A stretch of 64,000 nucleotides of DNA from Bacteroidetes bacterium GWF2_41_31 (lineage in GTDB: Bacteria > Bacteroidota > Bacteroidia > Bacteroidales > F082), in the NCBI GenBank assembly GCA_001769215.1, contig MEOL01000020.1, positions 52,716 to 116,715 on the forward strand. Reading direction: 5' to 3'. Below are positions 45,449-55,289 of the stretch, one piece after another. How positions within the stretch are numbered: position 1 is the stretch's first letter; every line of letters starts with the position of its first letter. A model generated the notes under the pieces. The model saw only the letters and a list, made by a program, of their open reading frames with translations. It was not told the DNA's origin and searched no databases. The translations under genes and the position numbers were made by a program.

Positions 45449-46798
45449 ATGTCAACTAATTATCTTATTAATAAGGGTCTGGATATTAAGTTGTTAGGTG
45501 ATTCAGAAAAAACTATCGTCGACTACAGTGCAAAGCGGTTTGCAATCAAGCCAACGGATTTTATAGGTGTTTTCCCAAAAATGATGGTGGCAGAAGGTGA
45601 TTTGGTTCAGGTTGGAACGCCATTGTTTTATGATAAAAGTCGCACCAACATCATTTTCACCTCTCCCGTAAGCGGTAAAGTAGAAGCGTTAAAGCGTGGA
45701 GCCAAGCGTCGTTTGTTGGAAATCATCATACAATCGGATGATAAATTTGATGCGGTGCAATTTATGCCTCAAAAAGTGGATGGTATAAGCAGGGAAGCCA
45801 TTATCGAAACAATGCTGCAAAGCGGTATTTGGCCTATGCTGAGGCAAAGGCCTTATTCGGTAATTGCCAACCCTGCCGAAACACCAAAAGCTATTTATAT
45901 TCCCGCTTTCGACACGTCCCCATTGGCACCCGACTTCGATTTGGTTGTACATGGTAAAGGAGATGAGTTTCAAACAGGACTTGACGTATTAAAAAAACTC
46001 ACCAATGGTTCGGTTCATTTGAACGTAGATGCGAAAAACACGACATCCAAGGTGTTTCTCAATTCTAAGAACGTGCAAATAAATAAGTTTAGCGGCCCGC
46101 ATCCTGCCGGTAACGTGAGTGTGCAAGCAAGCAAGATAAGCCCCATCAACAAAGGAGAAGTGATATGGTATCTATACCCACAGGATGTGATTACCATAGG
46201 AAGTTTCTTTTTAACCGGAAAAGTCGATTTTACCCGCATCATAGCGCTTGCCGGTTCTGAGGTACTGAAACCAAGATATTACAAAACCGTTCTCGGAGCT
46301 TGCATCAAGCACATGGTCGAGGGCAATCTCACCAAAGGAAACAACCGGACAATCAGCGGAAATGTATTAACGGGAGAGAAAATTGAGATCGATGGTTTTG
46401 TCGGTTTCTATGATTCGATGGTGACGGTGATTCCTGAAGGCAATGAAGCCGAGTTTTTTGGCTGGTTGCTGCCTGGTTTTAACAAATTCAGTTTTTCAAA
46501 GACATTTTTGTCGTGGATGTTTCCCAACCGGAAATACCGCCTCAACACGAACCTCCATGGCGGACATCGTTCTCTTGTCATGACCGGCAAATATGAACAG
46601 GTGTTCCCCTTCGACATTTACCCCATGGCACTCTTAAAAGCCATCATGGTGGAGGATATCGATGCCATGGAAAATCTGGGTATTTATGAAATTGATGCCG
46701 AGGACTTTGCTCTTTGCGAAGTGATAGATACCTCTAAAACCGAGATGCAGTCAATCGTTCGCAAAGGCCTTGAGCTAATGCGCCAGGAAATGAGTTAA
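45449..46798 (+). CDS. nqrA: Na+-translocating NADH:quinone reductase subunit A
   Basis: 449 aa, the usual length. A peripheral cytoplasmic subunit with no membrane helices. The conserved start (INKGLDIKLLGDSEK) and the PKMMVAEGDLVQVGTPLF lipoyl/barrel-sandwich-like segment are present, as is the C-terminal EDFALCEVIDTSKTEMQSIV. First gene of the six-gene nqr operon that couples NADH oxidation to Na+ export. Confidence 0.95.
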   Translation: MSTNYLINKGLDIKLLGDSEKTIVDYSAKRFAIKPTDFIGVFPKMMVAEGDLVQVGTPLFYDKSRTNIIFTSPVSGKVEALKRGAKRRLLEIIIQSDDKFDAVQFMPQKVDGISREAIIETMLQSGIWPMLRQRPYSVIANPAETPKAIYIPAFDTSPLAPDFDLVVHGKGDEFQTGLDVLKKLTNGSVHLNVDAKNTTSKVFLNSKNVQINKFSGPHPAGNVSVQASKISPINKGEVIWYLYPQDVITIGSFFLTGKVDFTRIIALAGSEVLKPRYYKTVLGACIKHMVEGNLTKGNNRTISGNVLTGEKIEIDGFVGFYDSMVTVIPEGNEAEFFGWLLPGFNKFSFSKTFLSWMFPNRKYRLNTNLHGGHRSLVMTGKYEQVFPFDIYPMALLKAIMVEDIDAMENLGIYEIDAEDFALCEVIDTSKTEMQSIVRKGLELMRQEMS

Positions 46799-46823
46799 AT
46801 ATAAGTTAATCAGTATATATCGC

Positions 46824-47972
46824 ATGAAAGCGCTTAGAAAACTATTAGACAAACAGAAACCCCATTTTGAAAAGGGAGGGAGGTTCGAAAAATTCCATAC
46901 GGCTTTCGACTCTGTTGAAACCCTGCTCTTTGTTCCGGATAAGGTTACCTTCTCAGGATCGCATATCAGAGATTCCATCGATATGAAACGTACCATGATC
47001 GTGGTGTTCATTTCATTGATTCCCGCATTGTTGTTTGGGATGTGGAATATCGGAAATCAGCATTTTTTATCTTTAGGACAGGTACCTGAACTTTGGACCG
47101 CCTTTTTTTACGGATTTCTGAAAATGCTGCCCATTATCATTGTTTCTTATGCAGTGGGATTGGGTATTGAAATTGTTTTTGCCCAGATAAAAGGGCATGA
47201 GGTAAATGAAGGTTTTTTTGTGTCAGGACTACTCATCCCAATGATTGTGCCTCCCGAAACGCCTTTGTGGCAAGTTGCCATCGCGGTGGCATTTGCCGTT
47301 GTATTTGGCAAAGAAGTATTTGGTGGTACCGGGATGAACATTGTAAATCCGGCACTTACAGCACGGGCTTTTCTTTTCTTTGCCTATCCGGCTGATATGT
47401 CGGGCGATAAAGTTTGGATTGCCGATAAACTGGATGCTTATTCGGGTGCGACTCCACTAGGGAATGCATTGGTTGGTAATTTTGATCAGATTCCTTCAAC
47501 TTACGATATGTTTATGGGATTTATTCCCGGATCGAATGGAGAAACCTCTGTTTTGATGATTCTTATAGGCGCCGCTATCCTGCTGGCAACAGGAATAGGC
47601 AACTGGCGAATTATGTTGAGCGTGGTTGTGGGCGGAATTGTTATGGGCTTGTTATTTAACTGGTGGGGTGCTAACCAATACATGGAATTACCCTTCTATA
47701 ATCACCTGATTATGGGTGGATTTGCTTTTGGTGCTGTCTTTATGGCTACCGATCCGGTGACCGCTACCCAAACCAAAAATGGAATGTATATTTATGGATT
47801 TCTTATCGGTGCCATTGCCATTCTCATCCGTGTATTTAACCCGGCTTATCCCGAAGGCGTTATGCTTTCAATTCTGTTAATGAATGTGTTTGCTCCGCTC
47901 ATCGACCATTATGTGATAGAATCCAATATCAAAAAGCGGCTCAAACGCATAAAAGTCTTAGTTTCTAATTAG
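46824..47972 (+). CDS. nqrB: Na+-translocating NADH:quinone reductase subunit B
   Basis: 382 aa, about ten membrane helices. It has the NqrB start (LRKLLDKQKPHFEKGGRFEKFHTAF shortened as LRKLLDKQKPHFEKGG) and the covalent FMN site T210 in DAYSGATPLGNA, which ApbE flavinylates. The GGTGMNIVNPALTARAF loop is conserved. Membrane subunit forming part of the Na+ path and the quinone site. Confidence 0.95.
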   Translation: MKALRKLLDKQKPHFEKGGRFEKFHTAFDSVETLLFVPDKVTFSGSHIRDSIDMKRTMIVVFISLIPALLFGMWNIGNQHFLSLGQVPELWTAFFYGFLKMLPIIIVSYAVGLGIEIVFAQIKGHEVNEGFFVSGLLIPMIVPPETPLWQVAIAVAFAVVFGKEVFGGTGMNIVNPALTARAFLFFAYPADMSGDKVWIADKLDAYSGATPLGNALVGNFDQIPSTYDMFMGFIPGSNGETSVLMILIGAAILLATGIGNWRIMLSVVVGGIVMGLLFNWWGANQYMELPFYNHLIMGGFAFGAVFMATDPVTATQTKNGMYIYGFLIGAIAILIRVFNPAYPEGVMLSILLMNVFAPLIDHYVIESNIKKRLKRIKVLVSN

Positions 47973-47990
47973 CCAAAAAGAAGTAAAACT

Positions 47991-48728
47991 ATGTATAGTA
48001 ACGGATATATTTTCAGGTATGCTGCCATTATGGTCATCATTGCCGCCGCTCTGTTGTCTACAGCAGCGATGCTCCTAAAGCCTTTTCAGGAGCGAAATGT
48101 AGCCATTGATAAGATGGGAGGGATACTGGCCTCGGCCCATATTCCGGATGTGACGGCCAGTAACTCAATCAAATTATTTAATGAGTTCGTAACTGAGGAA
48201 ATTGTCCTTGATCAAAATGGGGATGTGGTTGAATCATATACAGAAGCCAACAAGGAAAATGCAAAGGCATTTAGTCTGGATATGAAAGCTGAGCTCTATA
48301 AAAAATCGCAGGGCAAACCTTTTGAGCTTCCTCTTTATGTAATAAACAAAAACGGGCAATCACTCTATGTGATTCCTGTCAGGGGTATCGGTCTTTGGGG
48401 ACCAATCTGGGGTAATATTGCCTTGAGCAGTGATCTGAACACCATTGTTGGTGTTACTTTCGACCATAAAGGCGAAACTCCCGGTTTGGGTGCCGAAATA
48501 TCTACAGCGGCTTTTGAGGATCAATTTATTGGTAAAACAATTTTTGACAATCAGGGTCAATTTACTTCCATCATGGTAGTAAAAGGGGGCATCGGCAAAT
48601 TAGCCGAAAGTGAGAGAATACATGGGGTAGACGCTATTTCGGGCGGTACCATCACCAGCAATGGCGTTAACGACATGTTGAAAGATGTGTTGGAGACATA
48701 TTTACCTTATTTACAAAAACACAGATAA
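47991..48728 (+). CDS. nqrC: Na+-translocating NADH:quinone reductase subunit C
   Basis: 245 aa. One N-terminal membrane helix and a periplasmic domain with the flavinylation motif DAISGGTITSNGV (T220). It carries the second covalent FMN. Follows nqrB by 18 bp. Confidence 0.95.
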   Translation: MYSNGYIFRYAAIMVIIAAALLSTAAMLLKPFQERNVAIDKMGGILASAHIPDVTASNSIKLFNEFVTEEIVLDQNGDVVESYTEANKENAKAFSLDMKAELYKKSQGKPFELPLYVINKNGQSLYVIPVRGIGLWGPIWGNIALSSDLNTIVGVTFDHKGETPGLGAEISTAAFEDQFIGKTIFDNQGQFTSIMVVKGGIGKLAESERIHGVDAISGGTITSNGVNDMLKDVLETYLPYLQKHR

Positions 48729-48731
48729 ACC

Positions 48732-49388
48732 ATGAGCGCAGAAATCAGAGAACGTGAGGCACTTTTCTCATCAAAGAATATTAAATTACTGAAAAATCCG
48801 TTAAGCCTCAGCAACCCGATTACAGTTCAGGTGCTGGGTATATGCTCGGCATTGGCTGTTACCGCCAAATTAGAACCCGCCATTGTGATGGCTATTTCCG
48901 TAACCCTTGTTACCGCTGTTTCGAATGTAGTCATTTCTGTCTTGCGCAATGGTATACCACCCCGAATCAGGATTATTGTTCAACTGGTTGTGGTTGCCAC
49001 GTTGGTTATCGTAGTCGATCAGATACTTAAAGCCTTTGTGTATGATGTAAGCAAACAACTTTCCGTATTTGTCGGGCTTATAATTACCAACTGCATCATC
49101 ATGGGCCGTCTCGAAGCCTTTGCCATGGCCAACAAACCCTGGCCTTCGTTTCTCGATGGAATTGGCAACGGCCTGGGCTATGGTTTGATTCTGATTATCA
49201 TTGCTTTCTTCAGAGAACTGTTGGGATCGGGATCTATCTATGGATTCAATCTAATCCCTGAATCATTTTATGAACTGGGATATAAAAACAATGGGTTGAT
49301 GATCCTGCCTCCCATGGCATTGATTGTGGTAGGTGTGATTATCTGGGTACAACGATATTATACACGTGATCTGATTGAGAAAAACTAG
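48732..49388 (+). CDS. nqrD: Na+-translocating NADH:quinone reductase subunit D
   Basis: 218 aa, six membrane helices. Two cysteines, C38 (GICSALAV) and C121 (TNCIIMGR), lie where NqrD supplies half of the membrane-embedded iron-sulfur site shared with NqrE. It starts 3 bp after nqrC. Confidence 0.95.
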   Translation: MSAEIREREALFSSKNIKLLKNPLSLSNPITVQVLGICSALAVTAKLEPAIVMAISVTLVTAVSNVVISVLRNGIPPRIRIIVQLVVVATLVIVVDQILKAFVYDVSKQLSVFVGLIITNCIIMGRLEAFAMANKPWPSFLDGIGNGLGYGLILIIIAFFRELLGSGSIYGFNLIPESFYELGYKNNGLMILPPMALIVVGVIIWVQRYYTRDLIEKN

Positions 49389-49412
49389 GTTGAACGATAA
49401 AACTCCATTATC

Positions 49413-50030
49413 ATGCAGGAAATTTTTAACATCTTTATAAAATCCATTTTCATCGACAACATGATATTTGCCTACTTCTTAGGCATGTGTTCTTATCTTG
49501 CTGTGTCGAAAACCGTGAAGACTTCTGTTGGGTTGGGTGCGGCCGTTATTTTTGTTTTGGGCATCACCGTTCCGGTGGACTATATGCTTAATGAATATAT
49601 CCTGAAGGCAGGGGCTCTTGCATGGCTTGATGCCAGTTTCGCGGATGTTGATTTAAGCTTCTTAAGCTTTATCATGTTTATTGCCATTATTGCTTCCATG
49701 GTGCAACTGGTTGAAATGATTGTGGAGAAATTTTCCCCTTCACTTTATTCTTCCCTGGGTATATTTTTACCACTTATTGCCGTTAATTGTGCCATTCTTG
49801 GAGGTTCATTATTTATGCAGGAACGTGAATATCAGAGCCTGGCACAGGCCACCTCTTTCGGAATAGGTTCCGGTGTGGGCTGGTTCCTGGCCATCGTCGG
49901 TATTGCCGCCATACGTGAAAAAATCAGGTATTCCGATGTACCTGCACCTTTACGTGGTCTCGGCATCACCTTTATTATTACCGGATTAATGGGAATTGCT
50001 TTCATGAGCTTCCTGGGAATTAAGTTATAG
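49413..50030 (+). CDS. nqrE: Na+-translocating NADH:quinone reductase subunit E
   Basis: 205 aa, six membrane helices, homologous to NqrD with inverted topology. C26 (GMCSYLAVS) and C126 ([11 protein letters not shown]) are the partner iron-sulfur ligands. Confidence 0.95.
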   Translation: MQEIFNIFIKSIFIDNMIFAYFLGMCSYLAVSKTVKTSVGLGAAVIFVLGITVPVDYMLNEYILKAGALAWLDASFADVDLSFLSFIMFIAIIASMVQLVEMIVEKFSPSLYSSLGIFLPLIAVNCAILGGSLFMQEREYQSLAQATSFGIGSGVGWFLAIVGIAAIREKIRYSDVPAPLRGLGITFIITGLMGIAFMSFLGIKL

Positions 50031-50051
50031 AATAATTAAATTTTATATACA

Positions 50052-51311
50052 ATGATTTTATTGCAAGTTGGAATTGGAGTGATAATTGGCATAAGTATAG
50101 TCATCTTTCTGGCAACTATGTTGCTACTGGTTTGGTTACTGCTTTTTGCACGTAAAAAGCTCATGCCGCAAGGAAAGGTAAAAATTACCATCAACCAGGA
50201 GAAAGAATTGGAGATTGATCCCGGATCGACTTTGTTGTCTACCCTCGCGAACAATAAAATATTCCTGCCCTCTGCTTGTGGAGGCGGGGGAACCTGTGCC
50301 ATGTGTCGGGTTCAGGTAACTTCAGGTGGAGGAGGCATATTACCCACAGAGAAGGGTTTTTTTACCAGAAAAGAACAGTCTCAGCAATGGCGTCTGGGAT
50401 GTCAGGTGAAAGTGAGAGAGGATATGGACATCACCGTTCCTGCAGAAATATTTGGCATTAAGAAGTGGGAGTGTACTGTTGTTTCCAACCGAAATGTGGC
50501 TTCCTTTATTAAAGAATTTGTGGTGCGTCTGCCGGAAGGTGAAACGCTTGATTTCCGCTCAGGCGGTTATATCCAGATTGATGTGCCCAAGGTGGAAGTT
50601 GATTTCAGCACCATGGTAGTTGAAGACAAATACAAAGAAGAATGGGATAAATTCAAGATGTGGGATTTGAAGATGAAAAATCCGGAACCCATTTATCGGG
50701 CCTATTCTATGGCCAACCACCCTGCCGAAGGGAATATCGTGATGCTGAATATCCGCATTGCCACACCTCCATGGGACCGTAAAAAAGGTGGTTTCATGAA
50801 TGTGAACCCAGGAATTTGTTCTTCTTATGTTTTCTCCCGCAAACCGGGTGACAAAGTGATGGTCTCAGGACCTTATGGTGAATTTTTTATCAAAAAGACG
50901 GAGCGTGAAATGATGTTCATCGGTGGTGGTGCCGGAATGGCTCCCATGCGGTCACACATCTTCGACCAGTATAAAACCAAGCATACCAGTCGAAAAGCTA
51001 CCTTCTGGTATGGCGGACGCTCAAAACGTGAATTGTTTTACGTTGATCAGTTTGAGGAAATTGAAAGAGAAAACCCCAATTTTAAATTTGAAGTGGCTTT
51101 ATCAGAACCACTTAAAGAAGATAACTGGAAGGGTTATACAGGATTTATACACCAGGTGATTTACGATAACTATTTAAAAAATCATCCCGAACCTGAAGAT
51201 ATTGAATATTATCTCTGCGGACCGCCCATGATGAATGCTGCAGTCCAGAAGATGCTCGATAATCTTGGAGTTCCGGAAGAAATGATAGCCTTCGATGACT
51301 TTGGAAGTTAA
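50052..51311 (+). CDS. nqrF: Na+-translocating NADH:quinone reductase subunit F
   Basis: 419 aa. One N-terminal membrane helix, a plant-type ferredoxin domain (C76, C82, C85, C117; SACGGGGTCAMC), an FAD-binding domain (RAYSMAN) and an NADH-binding domain (FIGGGAGMAPMRSH, YYLCGPPMMN). It is the electron entry point from NADH. The last gene of the operon, ending at a terminator. Confidence 0.96.
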   Translation: MILLQVGIGVIIGISIVIFLATMLLLVWLLLFARKKLMPQGKVKITINQEKELEIDPGSTLLSTLANNKIFLPSACGGGGTCAMCRVQVTSGGGGILPTEKGFFTRKEQSQQWRLGCQVKVREDMDITVPAEIFGIKKWECTVVSNRNVASFIKEFVVRLPEGETLDFRSGGYIQIDVPKVEVDFSTMVVEDKYKEEWDKFKMWDLKMKNPEPIYRAYSMANHPAEGNIVMLNIRIATPPWDRKKGGFMNVNPGICSSYVFSRKPGDKVMVSGPYGEFFIKKTEREMMFIGGGAGMAPMRSHIFDQYKTKHTSRKATFWYGGRSKRELFYVDQFEEIERENPNFKFEVALSEPLKEDNWKGYTGFIHQVIYDNYLKNHPEPEDIEYYLCGPPMMNAAVQKMLDNLGVPEEMIAFDDFGS

Positions 51312-51316
51312 TATAA

Positions 51317-51346
51317 AAAAAAGGTGACATTGGTTGTCACCTTTTC
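51317..51346 (+). terminator. Terminator after the nqr operon
   Basis: Stem AAGGTGACA / TGTCACCTT with a 5-nt loop and T-rich tail. Confidence 0.85.
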
Positions 51347-51391
51347 AGTTTTTTCTTGTCGTTAATATGGTACAAATTAAAGTATTCTAAA

Positions 51392-52156
51392 ATGGTTAAT
51401 CGCAGTTTAGTGTGTTTGTTGATGGTAATGGCGTCATTTCAGGTTTTTTCACAGGATGTGATTGTCTTGAAAAACCGGGCGAAAATTGACGCAAAAGAAG
51501 TTGCGATTAAAGGGAATGTGATACTGTATCAGGATTATACCGGAAATTCCGGCTATGAATACTCCGTTGATATAAACAAAGTAGATTATATTCAATATCA
51601 AAATGGGGAGAAGTTACAGGTCAATGAGATTGCCGTTATAAGTAAGTCTAAGACGAACTATGGCCTCAACCTGATTTCATTTCATATACTCGATTTTGCA
51701 ATCAATAATTTCACTTTCTCTTACGAACGGATACTGGGCAATGGAAAATATAGCCTGCAAATACCCGTTTCATTTGGATATGGGGATAGTGGCGACAATG
51801 ATTTATTGCCATTGCCTTTCGGAACTGATTATGAAAACTCTTTTGCTAATCGTTTTAGTACGGGGGTTTCGTTTAATATTTATCCTACCCGTCAGGGAAA
51901 AGTGCGTTACTTTTTCGGGCCTTCAATACAGATTGGTTCAGGGATATACTTTCCAAATTATTATAATGATAACCCTGACGAAATAAAAACCGGATTTATG
52001 GGTTTTATGGTAAACAACGGATTAATGATTACACCCATAGAACACCTGAGTATGGCCGTGGTTGGTTCCCTTGGAGCGCGTCACTTTTTTAAGATCGAAA
52101 ATGGGAAAACCATTTCTACGCTTGGTATTTCGTTCAACCTGACTTATCGTTTTTAA
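51392..52156 (+). CDS. Secreted beta-barrel-like protein (nqr-linked paralog 1)
   Basis: 254 aa from the ATG at 51392. A TTG at 51356 is in frame but overlaps the region just after the terminator. Signal peptide ending VFSQ. An N-terminal ~70-residue segment (VIVLKNRAKIDAKEVAIKG, VDYIQYQNGE) reads like a small beta domain sensing or anchoring element. It is followed by a barrel-like region (FSYERILGNGKYSLQIPVSFG, FNIYPTRQGKVRYFFGPSIQ). Function unknown; the next gene is a paralog. Confidence 0.75.
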   Translation: MVNRSLVCLLMVMASFQVFSQDVIVLKNRAKIDAKEVAIKGNVILYQDYTGNSGYEYSVDINKVDYIQYQNGEKLQVNEIAVISKSKTNYGLNLISFHILDFAINNFTFSYERILGNGKYSLQIPVSFGYGDSGDNDLLPLPFGTDYENSFANRFSTGVSFNIYPTRQGKVRYFFGPSIQIGSGIYFPNYYNDNPDEIKTGFMGFMVNNGLMITPIEHLSMAVVGSLGARHFFKIENGKTISTLGISFNLTYRF

Positions 52157-52166
52157 ATCAAAAATT

Positions 52167-52922
52167 ATGAAAAAGCATTTGTTTCTGGCATTCACTTTAT
52201 TGTTGTCGGTGTGTTGGTTATCCAACCTGACCGCTCAGGATTTTATTTACCCACGCGATCAATCTGCCCGTATCGCGGCCACTCATGTCGATATTGACAA
52301 AACTGAAACCAGATATCAGCTCTTTGATGGAAGTACCAGCGCTGTATTTGCCATGAACAACAGCGATATCAGCATGATCGTGTTTGAAGATGGGACCGTG
52401 AGGTTTTTAGAGAATGAGGATCAGATCAAAAAGGTTTACGATTATAACAAGAACTTATTTACCTTTCATTTGTTCGATTTAATAGTCAACGAATTTACCA
52501 TTTCGTATGAACATATTTTTTCAAAGGGTAAAATAGGAGTTCAGATTCCACTGTCAGTGGGCTTCAGCAATGAGAATATTAATGGTTTTGACGATATTGA
52601 CAATAAATTTTATTCTGGTTTAAACCTTAATTTCTATCCTACCGGACAAGGTAAAGTCCGGTACTTTCTCGGGCCTGGTTTCCAGGTAGGGACAGGCGAA
52701 TACGAGCGGTATAATAATTATGGGGGAGACCCTGCTGAAAGGTTCGACACGTTCTTTTTTCGCTTCTTTGTTAACAATGGCCTTGTGATAAGTCCTGTAA
52801 AAGACATGAGCTTAGGTGTAATTGTCTCCATAGGGGTGAGGTATTTAGGCAACCCGGATGAGAACCACGACGAGATTAAAACCGTAGGGGCTTTTGCCTT
52901 TAATCTGTCCTATCGTTTCTAG
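52167..52922 (+). CDS. Secreted beta-barrel-like protein (nqr-linked paralog 2)
   Basis: 251 aa with a signal peptide ending NLTAQ. It aligns along its whole length with the gene 10 bp upstream (FHLFDLIVNEFTISYEHIF, LNFYPTGQGKVRYFLGPGFQ). It starts an operon-like run that continues 5 bp later into apbE, although no functional link to flavinylation is evident. Confidence 0.75.
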   Translation: MKKHLFLAFTLLLSVCWLSNLTAQDFIYPRDQSARIAATHVDIDKTETRYQLFDGSTSAVFAMNNSDISMIVFEDGTVRFLENEDQIKKVYDYNKNLFTFHLFDLIVNEFTISYEHIFSKGKIGVQIPLSVGFSNENINGFDDIDNKFYSGLNLNFYPTGQGKVRYFLGPGFQVGTGEYERYNNYGGDPAERFDTFFFRFFVNNGLVISPVKDMSLGVIVSIGVRYLGNPDENHDEIKTVGAFAFNLSYRF

Positions 52923-52927
52923 CTACC

Positions 52928-53938
52928 ATGTGCATCAGAAGTGATTTTTTGATACTACTTCTTTTGCTCGGAGCTTGTTCCGCCAAAAAACCGTCCGAAG
53001 CAATACAACTGTTGGGGGAGGCGCAGGGAACCTACTATTCAATCATCTATTTCGATAAAGAAGGGCGAAACGTACAAAGTGAAATTGATTCCATTTTGGA
53101 TGCATTTGATCAGTCGGTTTCGTTATGGGTGCCCGAATCCATCCTGTGTCGCATCAACCGCAATGACTCATCGGCTGTTCCTGACCAATTTTTTATAGAT
53201 AATTTTACTATCTCACAGCAGGTAGCCATTGAAACAGGCGGTGCCTTCGATATGACGATCGGGCCGCTGGCCAAAGCCTGGGGTTTTGGAAGCGATGGTG
53301 TGAAACATGTCGATCCTCAAATTGTTGACAGCCTGCTGAGTTTGGTGGGTTACCAAAAGGTACAATTGGTGAATGGTGAGGTGACGAAATCGGATCCGCG
53401 CATTTCGTTTGATTTCAATGCGGTAGCCCAAGGCTATTCAGTTGATGTGGTGGGCGGTTTTCTGGACCGTTGCGGCATTCACGATTATCTTGTGGACATT
53501 GGTGGCGAGGTGAAAGCCAAAGGACGAAAGTCGGATGGCAGCCTATGGAAAATTGGGATCGAGCAACCGGCAAAAGACAAAAACAGCTACCGGGTGTTGT
53601 CGGCAGTTGTTGAACTGGAAAATGCTTCTATCGCCACATCTGGAAATTACCGAAAATATTTTGAGGAAGATGGTGTCAGGTATTCGCATACCATCGACCC
53701 TAAAAGCGGATATCCTGCAAAGCAGACCTTGTTAAGTGCAACCATCTTATGCGAAAGCACTGCTTTTGCCGATGCTTATGCCACCGCCTGTATGGTGATG
53801 GGGCTGGAAAAATCTCTTGCCTTTGTTAATTCAAATCCAAATTTGGAAGGGTTCTTTATCTATACAACTCCCGAAGGGTTTGCCTCCGTGGCAACGGAAG
53901 GATTTAAAAATAAAATTACAAAGGAGTTTAATGAGTAA
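52928..53938 (+). CDS. apbE: FAD:protein FMN transferase (flavin transferase)
   Basis: 336 aa lipoprotein (LLGACS, Cys 17). It attaches FMN to the threonines of NqrB and NqrC. Family segments: GTYYSIIYFD, SLWVPESILCRIN, GAFDMTIGPLAKAWGFG, DFNAVAQGYSVDVVGGFL, YLVDIGGEVKAKG and the C-terminal SATILCESTAFADAYATACMVMG. Placed 1.6 kb after the nqr operon, it fits Na+-NQR maturation. Confidence 0.95.
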   Translation: MCIRSDFLILLLLLGACSAKKPSEAIQLLGEAQGTYYSIIYFDKEGRNVQSEIDSILDAFDQSVSLWVPESILCRINRNDSSAVPDQFFIDNFTISQQVAIETGGAFDMTIGPLAKAWGFGSDGVKHVDPQIVDSLLSLVGYQKVQLVNGEVTKSDPRISFDFNAVAQGYSVDVVGGFLDRCGIHDYLVDIGGEVKAKGRKSDGSLWKIGIEQPAKDKNSYRVLSAVVELENASIATSGNYRKYFEEDGVRYSHTIDPKSGYPAKQTLLSATILCESTAFADAYATACMVMGLEKSLAFVNSNPNLEGFFIYTTPEGFASVATEGFKNKITKEFNE

Positions 53939-53939
53939 T

Positions 53940-54200
53940 CTAGCTTACCTCAAATTCCTTAAATTGCATCACCACAGGTGAGGTTTTGTGTTCTTCTTTA
54001 CCGTTTCCTCCTTCTTTACGACAGCTGCCGTCACCGGGGGCTCCTTCGCAGGAGCAACCTAAAGCCTTCCCCGTATGGGGGTCCACAGATGAACATTGTT
54101 TTTTAAACTCTCCGTTTTTTACCAAAAACATTTTTATGGCGAAACCAGCAACCGCCAGTCCAATAAATACAACAGATATCAACAATACTTTAAGAAACAT
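53940..54200 (-). CDS. Small Cys-rich membrane protein, NqrM-like
   Basis: 86 aa. One N-terminal membrane helix (LLISVVFIGLAVAGFAIKMFLV) followed by KKQC...GCSC...SC: four cysteines spaced C-x12-C-x-C-x8-C. The helix, the short basic link and the Cys cluster resemble NqrM (DUF539), the small protein needed to insert iron into the NqrD/NqrE site. It ends against apbE, 1 bp away, in a locus that otherwise holds the whole Na+-NQR system. Identity is a proposal from layout and context. Confidence 0.65.
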   Translation of the reverse strand: MFLKVLLISVVFIGLAVAGFAIKMFLVKNGEFKKQCSSVDPHTGKALGCSCEGAPGDGSCRKEGGNGKEEHKTSPVVMQFKEFEVS

Positions 54201-54499
54201 CTTTTAACTTTTTTGCAAAAGTATCAATTAATGGCCGACAGGCCAAGGTTAGTTTCTAAATTAGTGCAATAAAACAAACAATTTCCTTCATTAAGTTCCT
54301 CAACCTCATCCAGGCCAATACAGGCGGCGGTCAGACAGGGATGCTTGCCTTTGCAAAATCAGGCATCCCATATGATGAAAACTACAAATCTGTTTTGATC
54401 AGGGCTTAGGTTTTTTTAAATTGTTTTCATTTACCCTATGAGATAAAAAAGTGAAAAAGTATTGAAAATTTTGTTGTTTTTTAGCTCAGTTCTTCTTTG
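54201..54499. other. Intergenic region with a possible gene remnant
   Basis: A plus-strand frame at 54260-54409, without a start codon, reads as if coding: QTISFIKFLNLIQANTGGGQ, then TGMLAFAKSGIPYDENYKSV and a TAG stop. It may be the tail of a lost gene, but no family was recognised. The box GTTATAAGCC begins at 54499. Confidence 0.3.
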
Positions 54500-54508
54500 T
54501 TATAAGCC
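54499..54508. repeat. Terminal box of the YwqK-like cassette unit
   Basis: GTTATAAGCC. It contains the stop codon of the 54500-55282 gene (complement of 54500-54502) and is the exact inverse of GGCTTATAAC at 55290-55299 on the other side of that gene. Confidence 0.6.
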
Positions 54509-55282
54509 GTTTTTGTTATTCTTGTCAGGGATGAATTGTCCGTAAGTCATTCCAGAAACCTTTTTTTCTCCCGACATTTTTCCTTGTTCGAAGTATTGCT
54601 CATAAATGTCGCCATCAGTTGCTCCATATTTTCGTATAACTTTGCCTGTTCCGTCTTTCAATATTTGCATTCCATTCTCTGTCCAAAAATTGATTATAAA
54701 ATATTCTCTGTTACGGTATTCTCCTTCTTCAGATAGTTGTCCGTTTTCATACCATTCTCGATATTTTCCAGTGTCATTGCCATTTATAAAGTAGTGTTCA
54801 ATATGAAGATTACCATTGTCATAAAATACTTTTCCGAGTCCTTCTTTTTTTCCGTCCTTATAATTTCTCTCTAGTTTAAGTTGTCCGCTTTCGTAGAACT
54901 CTTGTAAAATTCCATTCTTCAATTTGTTAGTCCAGTGTGAAATATGTTGAATGTTTCCATTGTCGAAATAAATTTTAAGTTTTCCATTTCCGTCAACTAT
55001 AAGCGGAATCCCGTCTTCAGAACAATAGGTTACAATTTCAAGATTATCGCTGTCAAGTGAAAAGTAATTGCCCTGTGGAGAAATGGCTTCGTATTTTATA
55101 AGTCCATTCTCGTAGTATTCAGTCCACAAGCCAATTGGATTTCCATTATTGTCATATTGGCCTTTGGAAAACAACTTTCCATTTTCGTGATAAAAAGTCC
55201 AATTTCCTACCTGTAACTCTTCATTTACGAAGCCTTCACATTCAACTTGTCCGTTTGGATAGTATGTCTTGGTTGCTGTCAT
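54500..55282 (-). CDS. MORN-like repeat protein (YwqK family)
   Basis: 260 aa made of ~23-residue repeats with the pattern Y.NG.L..E..Y..G...G.W..Y..NG (e.g. YYPNGQVECEGFVNE, FYHENGKLFSKGQYDNNGN, FYESGQLKLERNYKDGKKEG), as in MORN_2 / YwqK proteins. Some YwqK members are annotated as antitoxins to contact-dependent toxins. No toxin gene is next to it. It is bounded on both sides by the exact inverted boxes GTTATAAGCC / GGCTTATAAC, with the stop codon inside the 3' box. Confidence 0.85.
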   Translation of the reverse strand: MTATKTYYPNGQVECEGFVNEELQVGNWTFYHENGKLFSKGQYDNNGNPIGLWTEYYENGLIKYEAISPQGNYFSLDSDNLEIVTYCSEDGIPLIVDGNGKLKIYFDNGNIQHISHWTNKLKNGILQEFYESGQLKLERNYKDGKKEGLGKVFYDNGNLHIEHYFINGNDTGKYREWYENGQLSEEGEYRNREYFIINFWTENGMQILKDGTGKVIRKYGATDGDIYEQYFEQGKMSGEKKVSGMTYGQFIPDKNNKNGL

Positions 55283-55289
55283 TTAAAAT

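Noticed and set aside
54260..54409. Coding-like plus-strand fragment ending in TAG
   Set aside because: No start codon and no recognised family. Kept only as a possible remnant in the intergenic note.
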